A stretch of DNA of 64,000 bases from Alopecurus myosuroides. Lineage: Eukaryota; Streptophyta; Magnoliopsida; Poales; Poaceae. The first letter of the stretch is position 1, and every line of letters starts with the position of its first letter. Location: the NCBI GenBank assembly GCA_028641055.1, contig CM054061.1, positions 32,712,333 to 32,776,332 on the forward strand, written 5' to 3'. The notes under the pieces were generated by a model, which worked only from the letters and a program-made list of their open reading frames with translations, made no database searches and had not been told where the DNA came from. This document shows positions 1 to 10,200 of the stretch, one piece after another. The position numbers were made by a program, and so were the translations under genes.

Positions 1-222
1 GAGCTACTCGGTGACAGATAGTAATACATAGAGAAAGGCAGGAGTAGGGGTTTTACCTCCTCACGAGGGCCCTGAACCTGGGTATATCGTGTTGTTTGTG
101 TTGTGTGGATCTTACCTCACGCGGCTACTCGTCGCGTGATCCCTCCCCGGATACCTCCAGCGTCCATCGTCCCCACATCTTTAGCCATCCCATGGCATCT
201 GCCGTGACACCACCACGACAAT
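1..222. repeat. Fragment of an unrelated repeat at the left edge
   Basis: Non-coding sequence that does not match the gypsy LTR starting at about 223. It includes a stretch about a red 'ccctgaacctgggta' block near 69-84 that I recall from grass retrotransposon flanks, but I cannot name the family. The join to the LTR falls at a short shared A/T-rich stretch (221-234 compared with 9143-9156). Confidence 0.35.
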
Positions 223-3200
223 TTGCAGATCTACTTTTGGACCCATATTTTGGGCACAAGAATTTTTTTTCCTCAGACTGTCAGTGAGAATGTTTTGACC
301 ATAACTTTTGAAATATATAACCAAATGGAACAAACTAACCTGTTCTGGATAGGTATTGAAAATATATATCCAATGCAGTTGACCTCACATCAAGGTGAGT
401 TATATAATGGAAATGCCATCCAGATTACTAAAAGACCAGTAGGCTCTTCTATGATTTTATAGGGAGTTTAAAAATGATTTTTGGAGCAAATCCAATTGGA
501 TCAGTTTGGTATTGACTAGATCTATCTTATCCTAGCTTAGGTTAATTTTTTAGGCCCTAGATTATTTTTGGTGGACAGATCTAGAAACAGCAGCTTTTCT
601 GTTTTGTTTTCTTTGTTTGTTTTTGTTTGAAATGAAATGTTTGGTTGTTTTAATCTTGCTTCCTAACTTTTATAGAGTTGTTAGGACTTTTTATTAAGTT
701 GTTTTCTTGCAGTACATCTACCTTAGAAAGTGTGTGCATGTTTGGAAACTGAAATAAAAATGAAATAGCATTTGTTACCTTCTAAGTTTTATTATTTGAA
801 ATTATTGTGTGAGCTAGATCTTTGTGTAAATGATTTATTAAATTTTGTACTATGATTGCTATGGATCCAGTACCATTTTGGTACTGTTATTTTGAAGTTA
901 ATACCTCTGTTAGATTGCATGTCTTTTTATAGTGGAGCATGTGTAGGTTTTGTTATCCTTATGCACTAGTATTGTTTTCACTAGAATAAATGGCTTTGTA
1001 TTATTTTATCTTGCATACTAATGTTTGTAATGAGTAACCAGAGGCTTAGTACCTCTTTTGCACTAAAATAAATTCCTTATAATTGATAGATTGTTTTTGA
1101 ATGATTTTAAATTGAGTGTTTGGATTTTTGAAAGATTTAGATTACTTTCCTTTAAGTGCATAGCTACTGGTTGTGTAAGCTATACCTTGCTTGCTTGCTA
1201 GTAATTGATTAAAGAAAACAAAAATTGCTAGAATTCATTTATGCATGCTTAATAGTTGATTCATGGGATTATTCTGATGTTGTGCTTACTAGCATGAGTA
1301 AGATTTGTGTACTGTTATTTAGGTACATTTATGATCATGGCATTCTTGTTTAGATTTAAGCATCATGGTAGCCTTGTTTGCTTCTATAGTGTTGAACTAG
1401 TGTCACCACTAGAAAATGGTGAGTTTTGCTATAGTATTGTCATCTTTTATTTTATGAGTGTATGAGTTTATTATGGCATGTTTAGGAAGTAATTACTTCT
1501 GTTATGATGCCATGAATTATTTAGTTGCATGTTCTATGGTTGTAGATTAATAATTATCTCTTATAGCATGCTTGTGTAGAAATTCCCATACTAGTATGCT
1601 ATTAGTGCAGTCCTGTTTCTATGCTTTTGATATGAGTATTATCTTGAGTGATGATTGTGTTTTAGATTATTTTTATGACTTGATCCTTTGGGTATTAGCT
1701 ACTGGTTGTTTTCTAAATTTTCATGATTGATGGACTCCATAACTTCAAGTAAACATTAAGGTAGTAAATAAATAGTTTATTCATCTGTGGTGTGTTTACC
1801 TGCTGTTTGGAAAATTGCCGGAGTATGTACCTTAGCATGAGTGTCATACTTGTGTTATTTGTTGTGCTAGTATTGTCATTGTGTTTAGGAGTACCTTGTG
1901 AACTAAGCATCCAACCAAAATCATAAACTTATTAAGTAATTATTGTTTGTGTGTTGCTAATACCCACTGCCATGGGTATTGTCATGTCTGTTTGTTTTAC
2001 CTTAGTAACCTAACCTTTTGCACCCACAAGCTATACTTTTAGCTTCTTGTATATCTTATTATGAGAGTGGTACACCACTCCATATGTGGTATGTAAGATG
2101 TGGGATATGGTTTTATCAACCATATGTTTGTCTGACGATAGTTTTGTACCCTGAGAGTTATGTGCGGCAGTTTTTCTCGATAATGTTTGTGAGTTTGCGC
2201 TATTATGCTTTTGCTCGCTGTATGTGTTGTTTAGCTTAGTTGTGTGTCTTTTAGACCTGACTGTGTGTCTTGTATTCTTTTACGACGCTAGAAAACGAAG
2301 AAGAAGAAGAAGAAGAAGCAGTTGTGGAGCTATGCGTCAAGTTCAAGTTACTTCAAGGCCAGGGACATTAAGAGATTTAAGGCAAGCCATCCTGATGCTT
2401 GCTGTTATAATACATTTAGCATTATCTATCATGCATGTTATACTTCTGAGAAGTTTTACAAAACTTTGTTTTCCAAAAACTATTTTTGGGTGAAAACTAC
2501 TTCTATATATATACTATGTCATTAGTTGATACTTGGTGTTACCAAGCCCATAAGCCACCATATGGTATTTATTACCATCACAAATATTAGTCCCTAAGTG
2601 GACACCTTAAAATTGTGTTTTTACAAAACAAAGGCTTTATGGAAAACCCGGAGAAAAGGCGTATCCTTATTCTCCGGAGGAATGTGGAAGTGGTCATTTT
2701 TGGGAAAATGGTGTTTTCAAAAATGACACATAACCTAGTCTTCGCCGGACAACCTTTACCGTACTGCCACCCTACCCCAACATGGGCACTGGGCTTAACT
2801 GGAAGTTTGTTCTTGTTAGTGTGTGTTCTATCTCAATTGCTATAAGGGACGTCGTACCCTCGAACCGAATGTCGTCAAAACTCCCAATGTTGAGACATAA
2901 AGAGTGAGGGATTAAGTTCTCCTCCGGTCGCATCGGTTGAGTCTCCTGTCTAGGCGGGGAGCCGGGGAGATTAAACTCGACTGAAGAGATAGGCATATTC
3001 TAGCTTGAACATAGTGGAAAGTTATGATCAGTTATCTGATGTTCTACATACTGTTGTTACAGTCCGTGGTTGTTCACGGCAGGTGTACTGTATCTGGTGG
3101 ATGTGTACACCTCTGCAGAGTACAACTTTTTCGAAGAAGCCGCGTCCTCGGATATGGACAGTTGAATGGCCATGTAGCTAGCATTGTGTCAATGTTTTCA

Positions 3201-4027
3201 AAAAGATGTTTTCAAAAGGTGTTGAACTCGGGAAGTTCGGAAAGGAAGAAAATCTTGTACCGTGGAGGTACCGATGATGAAAAGCCATAGTTGTTTTACA
3301 AACCAAAAATGTTTTGTAAACAAAATCTTTCTTCTTTAAGCAAACATCTGGAAACCGATTTCAAGAAGTTTTGCAAAGAGAAAACTTTCTCTTAACAAAG
3401 ATTTACAAAACCTCTTGTACATGTGATATCTACAAGAGAAAGAAAAAACTATATTATTTAATTCTGAAGTATCTTCTTCAAGGAAGATACAGATTAACCT
3501 GACTGCAACTATGGTGTCACCCTATATGAACACCATTGATAGTGAACCCTATTTATAGCCTACCTATTACACCATATAAGCATACTTGCATTTGGTAAGT
3601 TACATGATGGATGTCTTGCTGAGTACATTCAAATGTACTCATATTGGTTTCGCCCCTGGTATCAACTTGCCAGATTTTGAGAAGGATTCCCAGAAGAAGA
3701 TCAACGAAGAGGAGTACTGAGTTGATGGCTTTGCGAACTAGGATCGTCTTCGGGTCAGCAGCCTGTAGGTTAAGGCGTGACTTGGGCTCTACCGCGTTTT
3801 GTGTTGTGTTTAGTCTTCCGCTGTGTGTGTTGGGTGTTGTCCTGCGTGAGAACCGTGTAGTCTTGTTCATGTGACCATGTTTTATTGTAAGTGTTTGTGC
3901 AACCGTGTAATGGATATTGTATCTTTGTACCAGCTTGATATGTTGTTCACGACTGAATTTCCTGGGATCGTGAATGTATGCATATCGAGGGCGTCCTTGA
4001 ACAGTGGTTCGAAGGGCGGGCCCTACA
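223..4027 (+). repeat. Left LTR copy, truncated at its 5' side (LTR-1)
   Basis: About 3.8 kb aligning at high identity with 9149-13227. It ends in ...CCCTACA directly before an initiator-tRNA primer-binding site, so it is the 5' LTR of the internal domain at 4028-7217. Compared with the intact LTR at 7218-13227 it lacks the first 1.9 kb, including the TATA box, and also lacks a 286-bp segment near position 1062. It contains a GAA microsatellite (about 2298-2325), longer here than in the other copy. Short ORFs inside it are not conserved as proteins and are treated as chance. No start of a nested element is visible within it. Confidence 0.85.
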
Positions 4028-4030
4028 GTG

Positions 4031-4043
4031 TTGGTATCAGAGC
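4031..4043 (+). promoter_or_regulatory. Primer-binding site (tRNA-iMet), copy 1
   Basis: TTGGTATCAGAGC, complementary to the 3' end of plant initiator tRNA-Met, lies three bases after the LTR end. It is the minus-strand primer site and fixes the LTR/internal boundary and the plus-strand orientation of the element. Confidence 0.9.
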
Positions 4044-4266
4044 TATCCTGGCCTTAGGAGACCTTAGTTAGCATGGACGTTAGCTTGTACTCTACTAATT
4101 AAAGTTAACAACCCCAGGTCACTAAGATGACTATTTTTCAAAAGAGAATTCTATACTCCATCCCCTCTGTGTTTCGAAAAACTCTATTTACACTAAGGTT
4201 AAAAAGGAGCATCTTAAAATTTTGCACACTGTTACCTAACTTAATCCACTTTAAAATCTTGTGTAG

Positions 4267-4938
4267 ATGGCAGTTGTCTTCACCAAGTCCTTCCGGCTGG
4301 GATCGCATGCACCTTGCTACCACCGCTTTGAGGAGGATTTGATCAAGATGACTCATCTTATCGGTCGTCCCACACCTGAGTTGAAGGGAGCCCAGATTCA
4401 CCATGATGGACGAGAATTGTCCTGGTTGGTGGTCTGCACCATCCGTGCACCTTTGCTAGCACCGTCAACCTCAGAAATCATTTAGGATGTTGTGGAGAAC
4501 AGTTGGGAAGATGGTATCCTTAGAGTGATGCAGCTGACCATTGCCAAGCTCGCGAACTTCTTTCGCGGCAAGTTTGCCGGCACCCCTTATAGATACTTTG
4601 GAAGACGCGACGAGGATGACATGCCAGTACAATTCACTAGAGACTTTGTGTTTGCTCGTCACTTCCAGCACTTGGAGGGACAGCTGTACAACACCCAACT
4701 CTCCCTTGGTAAAGTTAGGGCAGATTATGACCTCCGAGGCAGAGAGATAGACCAACTAGAAGCCAGTATTGGTGCATCTTCGGCTACCGAGCGTCGTCTC
4801 AAGGTACTGAAGAAGACCATGAAGTACACTGACTCCCAGCACCGCACACAAGTGAGAGCCCTTTAGCTTCAGCTTGCAGCCAGCAAGACCAGAGTTGAAG
4901 AGTTGGAGGAATAGCTACGCACTTCCTCAAGCACTTAG
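4267..4938 (+). pseudogene. Retroelement coiled-coil ORF, decayed, copy 1
   Basis: From ATG 4267 one frame runs to TAG 4936-4938 (about 223 codons), interrupted by TAG at 4483-4485, TAG at about 4864 and TAG at about 4912. The latter two are Gln (CAG) in the second copy at 21410-22081. The C-terminal half is rich in Leu, Gln, Glu, Lys and Arg with heptad-like spacing, which suggests a coiled coil. It contains a YRYFGRRDED-type block. I recall similar ORFs upstream of gag in grass gypsy elements but cannot name a function. It lies 0.24 kb downstream of the primer-binding site. No enzymatic motif is visible. Confidence 0.6.
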
Positions 4939-5269
4939 GATTGCCGCAGAATGTTAAGAGTTGTGTTATTTCCACCCAGACGCTTGTTTGTCTGTATTGT
5001 GTGAACTTTGTTAGAACTTTGTGTGTGCTAGTTGTGTTGTAAGCCTTATGCTTTAGCCTTGTGAACCTTTAAGTTAAGTTATGCTTGTTAAGACTCTGTT
5101 TCATGCGTAGATTAATGTTGTTTCGAGTTGGCGTTTGTTTCTTCGACGTTTGCTTGTTGTTGTGGTATCTACCGTTCTCATCTCCGTTATGAGCCGGTAT
5201 GTGTCACAATTTTTCAAAACCAAAACCACCCTTAGTTGCTCTCGCCTTACACCGTTCTTTGTCTTCAGC

Positions 5270-5878
5270 ATGGCCAGCGATCTACCTCCATCACCTGAGC
5301 CGACGGTTGCTCAACTGTTTGCTCTGTTGAGGGAAGAAAGTGAAGTCGCTCGTGCTGAACACATTGCCACTCATGCTGCCCTGGAACGGTTGACTCAGCT
5401 TGTCATCACCAACGCTGAGAATACTGCGTTCCTTATGAGAAGATACCAGCAACTTCTTGCTGGAGAGAGCCGCAAATGGAAGATAGTGACGCCAGGAGAA
5501 ACTAGTTCATGGGTGACTCGCAGCGTTTTGCCTGCGATGTCACAATCTTCAAGGAGACGTGTGAAGGTCAAGCCTAGAACCACGAGTTGCTTTACCTGTG
5601 GACAGGAAGGACACTTTGCTCGTGATTGTCCCAAGAAGAACCATATTCTAGCTCATCCTGATGAACCCCAAGAAAATCAAGGTCCATCCCAGAAGAAACG
5701 CAAGAGCCTGATGAGTGGACCACGAGACCAAGATGATGTTGCAGAAGCATCTGCGTCTCATGCCATAGCCAATGGTACGTTCTCGAACCAAACCTGTGAA
5801 CCCCTTGTTTGTGTGTCGTCGTACACTGAAAAACCCGACGTAAATGGAACACTAGAAGTGTCACGTCGGACTAAATAA
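5270..5878 (+). CDS. Shortened gag-like nucleocapsid protein with CCHC zinc knuckle
   Basis: The frame opens at 5135, but the better start is ATG 5270 (MASDLPPSPEP...), giving 202 residues. The N-terminal part is acidic with a predicted helix (LFALLREESEVARAEH). A single retroviral-type knuckle CFTCGQEGHFARDC (C-X2-C-X4-H-X4-C) is encoded at about 5588-5629, followed by a Lys/Arg-rich tail. Gag packages element RNA. The usual capsid-type Retrotrans_gag domain of several hundred residues between the N-terminus and the knuckle is absent, and no protease, RT or integrase follows. This points to a non-autonomous element that would need enzymes in trans. The frame is open, but whether it is expressed is unknown. 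Confidence 0.65.
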   Translation: MASDLPPSPEPTVAQLFALLREESEVARAEHIATHAALERLTQLVITNAENTAFLMRRYQQLLAGESRKWKIVTPGETSSWVTRSVLPAMSQSSRRRVKVKPRTTSCFTCGQEGHFARDCPKKNHILAHPDEPQENQGPSQKKRKSLMSGPRDQDDVAEASASHAIANGTFSNQTCEPLVCVSSYTEKPDVNGTLEVSRRTK

Positions 5879-7203
5879 AATCTTAAATAATTAACGATAC
5901 TAACAAAATCTCATCTATTTTTTTGGTATAACACCCTACAGAGTAAATTAAATTTTTGCCACATAAAATTGTTGCCACCCTACAGGGTTGATAAAATGGC
6001 TTGCTCTAATTCTAATTGGAGACCTTACAAAATTGGTAATATAACCTCATCTAATCTTAAGCTTAAAACCCTACAGTTTTGGCTCCTCAAATTTTTCGTT
6101 TTAATACCCTACAGAGTGGTATCTAAAACCAAATACCTTACAGAGTAACTTACAGAGTTGATATGTTACAGAGTTTTTATCACCCTTTTAAAAGAAAACG
6201 TACAATCAACTTTTTCCAAAAGCAAAGAGAAAGGTGCCTTAGGATGATTCTATAGATGTTTTGAAAGAAGTAAAAGGTTGGAAAAAAATATTGGATGGAT
6301 AAAACTATGATCGTTACTAGGCAACAAGATCTCTCGTATGTATGTATTGGAGGAACCAGATCTTAAAATATGAGATGGTGGAAAACTCATTGAGGTTTAG
6401 CTTAGGAAGGAAAGTTTGAGGATCATATGATTTTTAGTGGAGTTGAATTATGATATAAAATCCGGGGATAACCAGTTGTGGACCCTAAAGATTTGGTAGT
6501 TATCAGCAACTAAGATTTGTAGTTTTTGAAAAAAATGGTTGAGGTTTAGAAAGATTTGTGGATACGAAATGATGATTTTGGATTTTAGGAAAAATCAATA
6601 TGACTTGGATTTAGTAGATGATTATTCTCGATGGTTTATTCTCGGAGCTTGTCACGCTATGTTGAGATTGTTGGAGGAAAATGATTTAGCTTCGATCATG
6701 AGAAAAGGGTTTGGAGATTTTGAAAGGACCTTAGAGAATTGGTAGTATACATTGTTGGTATATCTTGATGATCTTGATAAAATACCCTTGAGGGAAACAA
6801 ATGATTTGAGATATCAATTATATTAGATTAAGAGGAAGATAGTGGCCTTTCCTGGATTTTGGATATGAGTAATGGAGATCTCATCCTAAATAAATGTTGG
6901 TGGATGTCCATTAAATTGAACATTTGAGATTTGGAAAAATAGGTTTTTATATACAAAATAAACCCTAGTTTGATAGCATGGTTTTGTGGAACAATAAGTT
7001 CGAGGTTTAGAACATGGCACTCTAACCTTTGAACACAAAACAAATTTACCGGTGAATTCTGGTAAGATTAATCAAAGGGGGGAAGCCCCTATAAATAATG
7101 TTGCAAATCCCCAACACTTGTTTTGTAAACAAATCATCTAACATTGTTGTTTTGACCATAGCCTCTTTTCTCTTGCCTGCGAATCTCGGGACGAGATTCT
7201 TTT
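5879..7203 (+). other. Non-coding 3' part of the internal domain, pol missing
   Basis: A/T-rich sequence between the gag stop and the polypurine tract. I see no protease, RT, RNase H or integrase motif in any frame. Just before the tract (about 7180-7203) is the string 'ctcgggacgagattctttta', which resembles the 3' end of the pol region in grass Tekay/Del chromoviruses. That suggests the element derives from that lineage with pol deleted; this is from memory and tentative. Confidence 0.5.
5930..6176 (+). repeat. Degenerate CCCTACAGAG repeat cluster
   Basis: The motif (C)CCTACAGAG or a near variant (CTTACAGAG, CTACAGGG, CTACAGTT, GTTACAGAG) occurs at least eight times in about 250 bp, irregularly spaced in A/T-rich DNA directly after the gag ORF. 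The role is unknown; it could be a decayed minisatellite or a packaging/RNA-structure region. Confidence 0.6.
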
Positions 7204-7217
7204 AAGGGGGGAAGGTC
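7204..7217 (+). promoter_or_regulatory. Polypurine tract
   Basis: AAGGGGGGAAGG followed by TC and then the LTR start TGTCACACCCC at 7218. This is the expected plus-strand priming site and confirms that 7218 is a 3' LTR start. Confidence 0.85.
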
Positions 7218-10200
7218 TGTCACACCCCAGTTTTTGGATTCTGTGACTGTGCTCAAGAAGACAAAAATTAGGGCCAACAATTTTTTTTTATAACAGCATG
7301 ATTGTTTGAACTAACATATGTTTGTGATCTAAAACATATTTGCAACACAAGTTTTGTTTCTATATAAAACCAATACCATATGTCTCTGAAAAATATTCCT
7401 ATTTATTTTTCCCTAATGTTTTTCCTATTAATACTTGAGTGGATTTTTATTCCAAGACTTTGATCATTCTTGTTTGCATCTTAAAACAAACTTTTAACAT
7501 TGTTGGATCCAAGCAAACAAGTTTTCAAAATGAGTTATGAAAGCTTTCTTTTAAGTTTTCTTTGGAAAACAATCTCTGAAAAATAATCCAAGTACCTGTT
7601 TTCTACCATTGTTTTCACAAAGCTATAAATTGTTATTTTATGATTTCTTGACATTTAATTAATCCTTGATATATGTACTACAAACCCATAAGCTCACTTT
7701 TATTTTTGGGGAAATAAAAACTATCTTTTGCTTGTTGTTTTTGTGGTATAAAATTAAGGCAGAATAAGGCAGTTTTGAGAAACAGATAAAAACAATAAGT
7801 ATACCTTTTTCCACATTGTTTTCATGGCCTTAAATTATTTCAAAATTATTTTTAAAAGTTGTTTATGATAGTATATAACATGGTTGACAAATCCATACTT
7901 TGAAAACCAATTTTGGAAAGCAATGGAACCTTGAAAACAAACTCAACCTTTTCAACTTTCTGTCTGTTTTCAGCACTTAGAAAATTTCTAAGTCCTAAAG
8001 AATGAATTTTCTGAATTTTTCAGTGAACAGTCTAGGATACACTTTTGCATTTTAGTTTTCTTGATGTTTCTTTGCATTTTTGGAAGCATGGCCAAGCCTA
8101 GTGTGTTGACCATAGTCTCTACTCGAACCAGAGCCCTTGACCCTGCTTCTAGAAGCCTTGGATGCTAAGAAAAAGGAGAGAGAAGAATGATGACTAGGAC
8201 AGATATGGGCATCACATGTGTTGACCTTTTTAACCTTGCCACTTGCCCCACTTGCTCTCCATGGCCTGGATAAACCTTGCCCACTCGTGGCCTTCACCTA
8301 GGGCACCATTGCTCACAAGTGGAAATGACTAAAACCCCCTAGGCACCCCAATGCCAATGGTTGGCATCCACCCGAAGTGACCACCTTGCCCTCAACTTTT
8401 TCCCCTCAGCTATAAAAGTCCAGAGGGCCTCTCCTTGTGACCTGCACCTCCCACACTCCCTCTCTAGCTCTTCCAATCGAGATCCATCCCCTGTCCTAGC
8501 CCTAGAGACCCCCCGAGCTCGAGCTCTAGCCGCCGGTGACCGCCACGGCCACGGCGAAGCCCTGCCCGAGCCAGTCCATACCAGCCCCTCCCATCGCCCT
8601 GGGACGAACCCCCATGTTCCCCTGAGCCTCCCACACATGTTCCCGAGCCCCCTAACCACCGGAGACGCCGCCGCCGTCCACGGGCACCGCCGCGGACGCC
8701 TTCCACGTTCCACCGCGTGGGGCCACGCCGCGCGTCGCTGTCGCCGCCCCTCAGCGCCCCTGCACCCCTACAACACCATCGAGCACCCGCAGCCCTTCCC
8801 CGAGCTTCCCACGGTGAGATACGGCCGCCACCATTTTCCTCCTGTTCGGATAGAGAGAGAGAAGGTCGGGGAGAGGAAGACGCGCCAGCGCCGTTCGATC
8901 TAAGATCGACGGCCACGCTTAAACGACCCCTTTTGCCGCGCTCGCCTGGCTGCGTTGGGCCGCGCTCGCGCCTAGCTGGGCCGCAGCAGCAGTGAAACCG
9001 GCCCACGTGATGTTTCTTCTTAATCTTTTCACGATTAACAGAACTGATGCTTTTACTTTGGACTTGGTAAAAATACTAAAACTGTGAAATAAAATCTGGA
9101 CATATTCATGGACCCTAAGATATAAAATCTAAACCATACAAAATTTAAAGATCTACTTTTGGACCCATATTTTGGGCACAAGAAATATTTTGCCTCAGAC
9201 AGTCAGTGGGAACGTTTTGACTATAACTTTTGAAATATGTGACCAAATGGAACAAACTAAACTGTTCTGTATAGGTATTGAAAATATATATCCAATGCAG
9301 TTGACCTCACATCAAGGTGAGTTATAGAATGGAAATGCCATCCAGATTACTAAAAGACCAGTAGGCTCTTCTATGATTTTTATAGGGAGTTTAAAAATGA
9401 TTTTTGGAGCAAATCCAATTGGATGAGTTTGGTATTGACTAGATCTATCTTATCCTAGCTTAGGTTAATTTTTTAGGCTCCAGATTATTTTTGGTGGACA
9501 GATCTAGAAACAACAGCTTTTCTGTTTTGTTTTCTTTGTTTGTTTTTGTTTGAAATGAAATGTTTGGTTGTTTTAATCTTGCTTCCTAACTTTTATAGAG
9601 TTGTTAGGACTTGTTATTAAGTTGTTTTCTTGTAGTACATCTACCTTACAAAGTGTGTGCATGTTTGGAAACTGAAATAAAAATGAAATAGCATTTGTTA
9701 CCTTCTAAGTTTAATTATTTGAAATTATTGTGTGAGCTAGATATTTGTGTAAATGCTTTATTAAATTTTGTACTATGATTGCTATGGATCCAGTACCATT
9801 TTGGTGCTGTTATTTTGAAGTTAATACCTCTGTTAGCTTGCATGTCTTTTTATAGTGGAGCATGTGTAGGTTTTGTTATCCTTATGCACTAGTATTGTTT
9901 TCACTAGAATAAATGGCTTTGTATTATTTTATCTTGCATACTAATGTTTGTCATGTGTAACCAGAGGCTTAGTACCTCTTTTGCCTTGGTATTAGTGGGC
10001 CCATAACCCACTGGTCCCATTGCCTTTTGGTTGAGGATGAAAATCCCAACCATGCACATGTGAGAAATTAACATCATTAATTATATGATTGATTGCTATT
10101 TTTCCATCATGGAAAGTATATTTGTTTGTTTTCACTTATGCAAGTGAGAATTTTATTCCTTATCAGAGGATACTAGTATGTTAGATGTGATCCATTTGTT

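Noticed and set aside
2772..2996. Minus-strand 74-codon ORF conserved in both LTR copies (also 11978-12202)
   Set aside because: It is identical because the LTR copies are nearly identical; no start context or domain, and it is antisense to the element transcript.
6539..6745. ORF containing DLVDDYSRW, reminiscent of a VDDYSR integrase motif
   Set aside because: Neighbouring residues do not fit an integrase core and no other pol motif lies near; likely chance.
8361..9006. Two overlapping 180-codon ORFs on opposite strands
   Set aside because: They lie in the GC-rich LTR leader, have Pro/Arg/Gly-biased composition and no recognisable domain; long open frames are expected by chance in such DNA.
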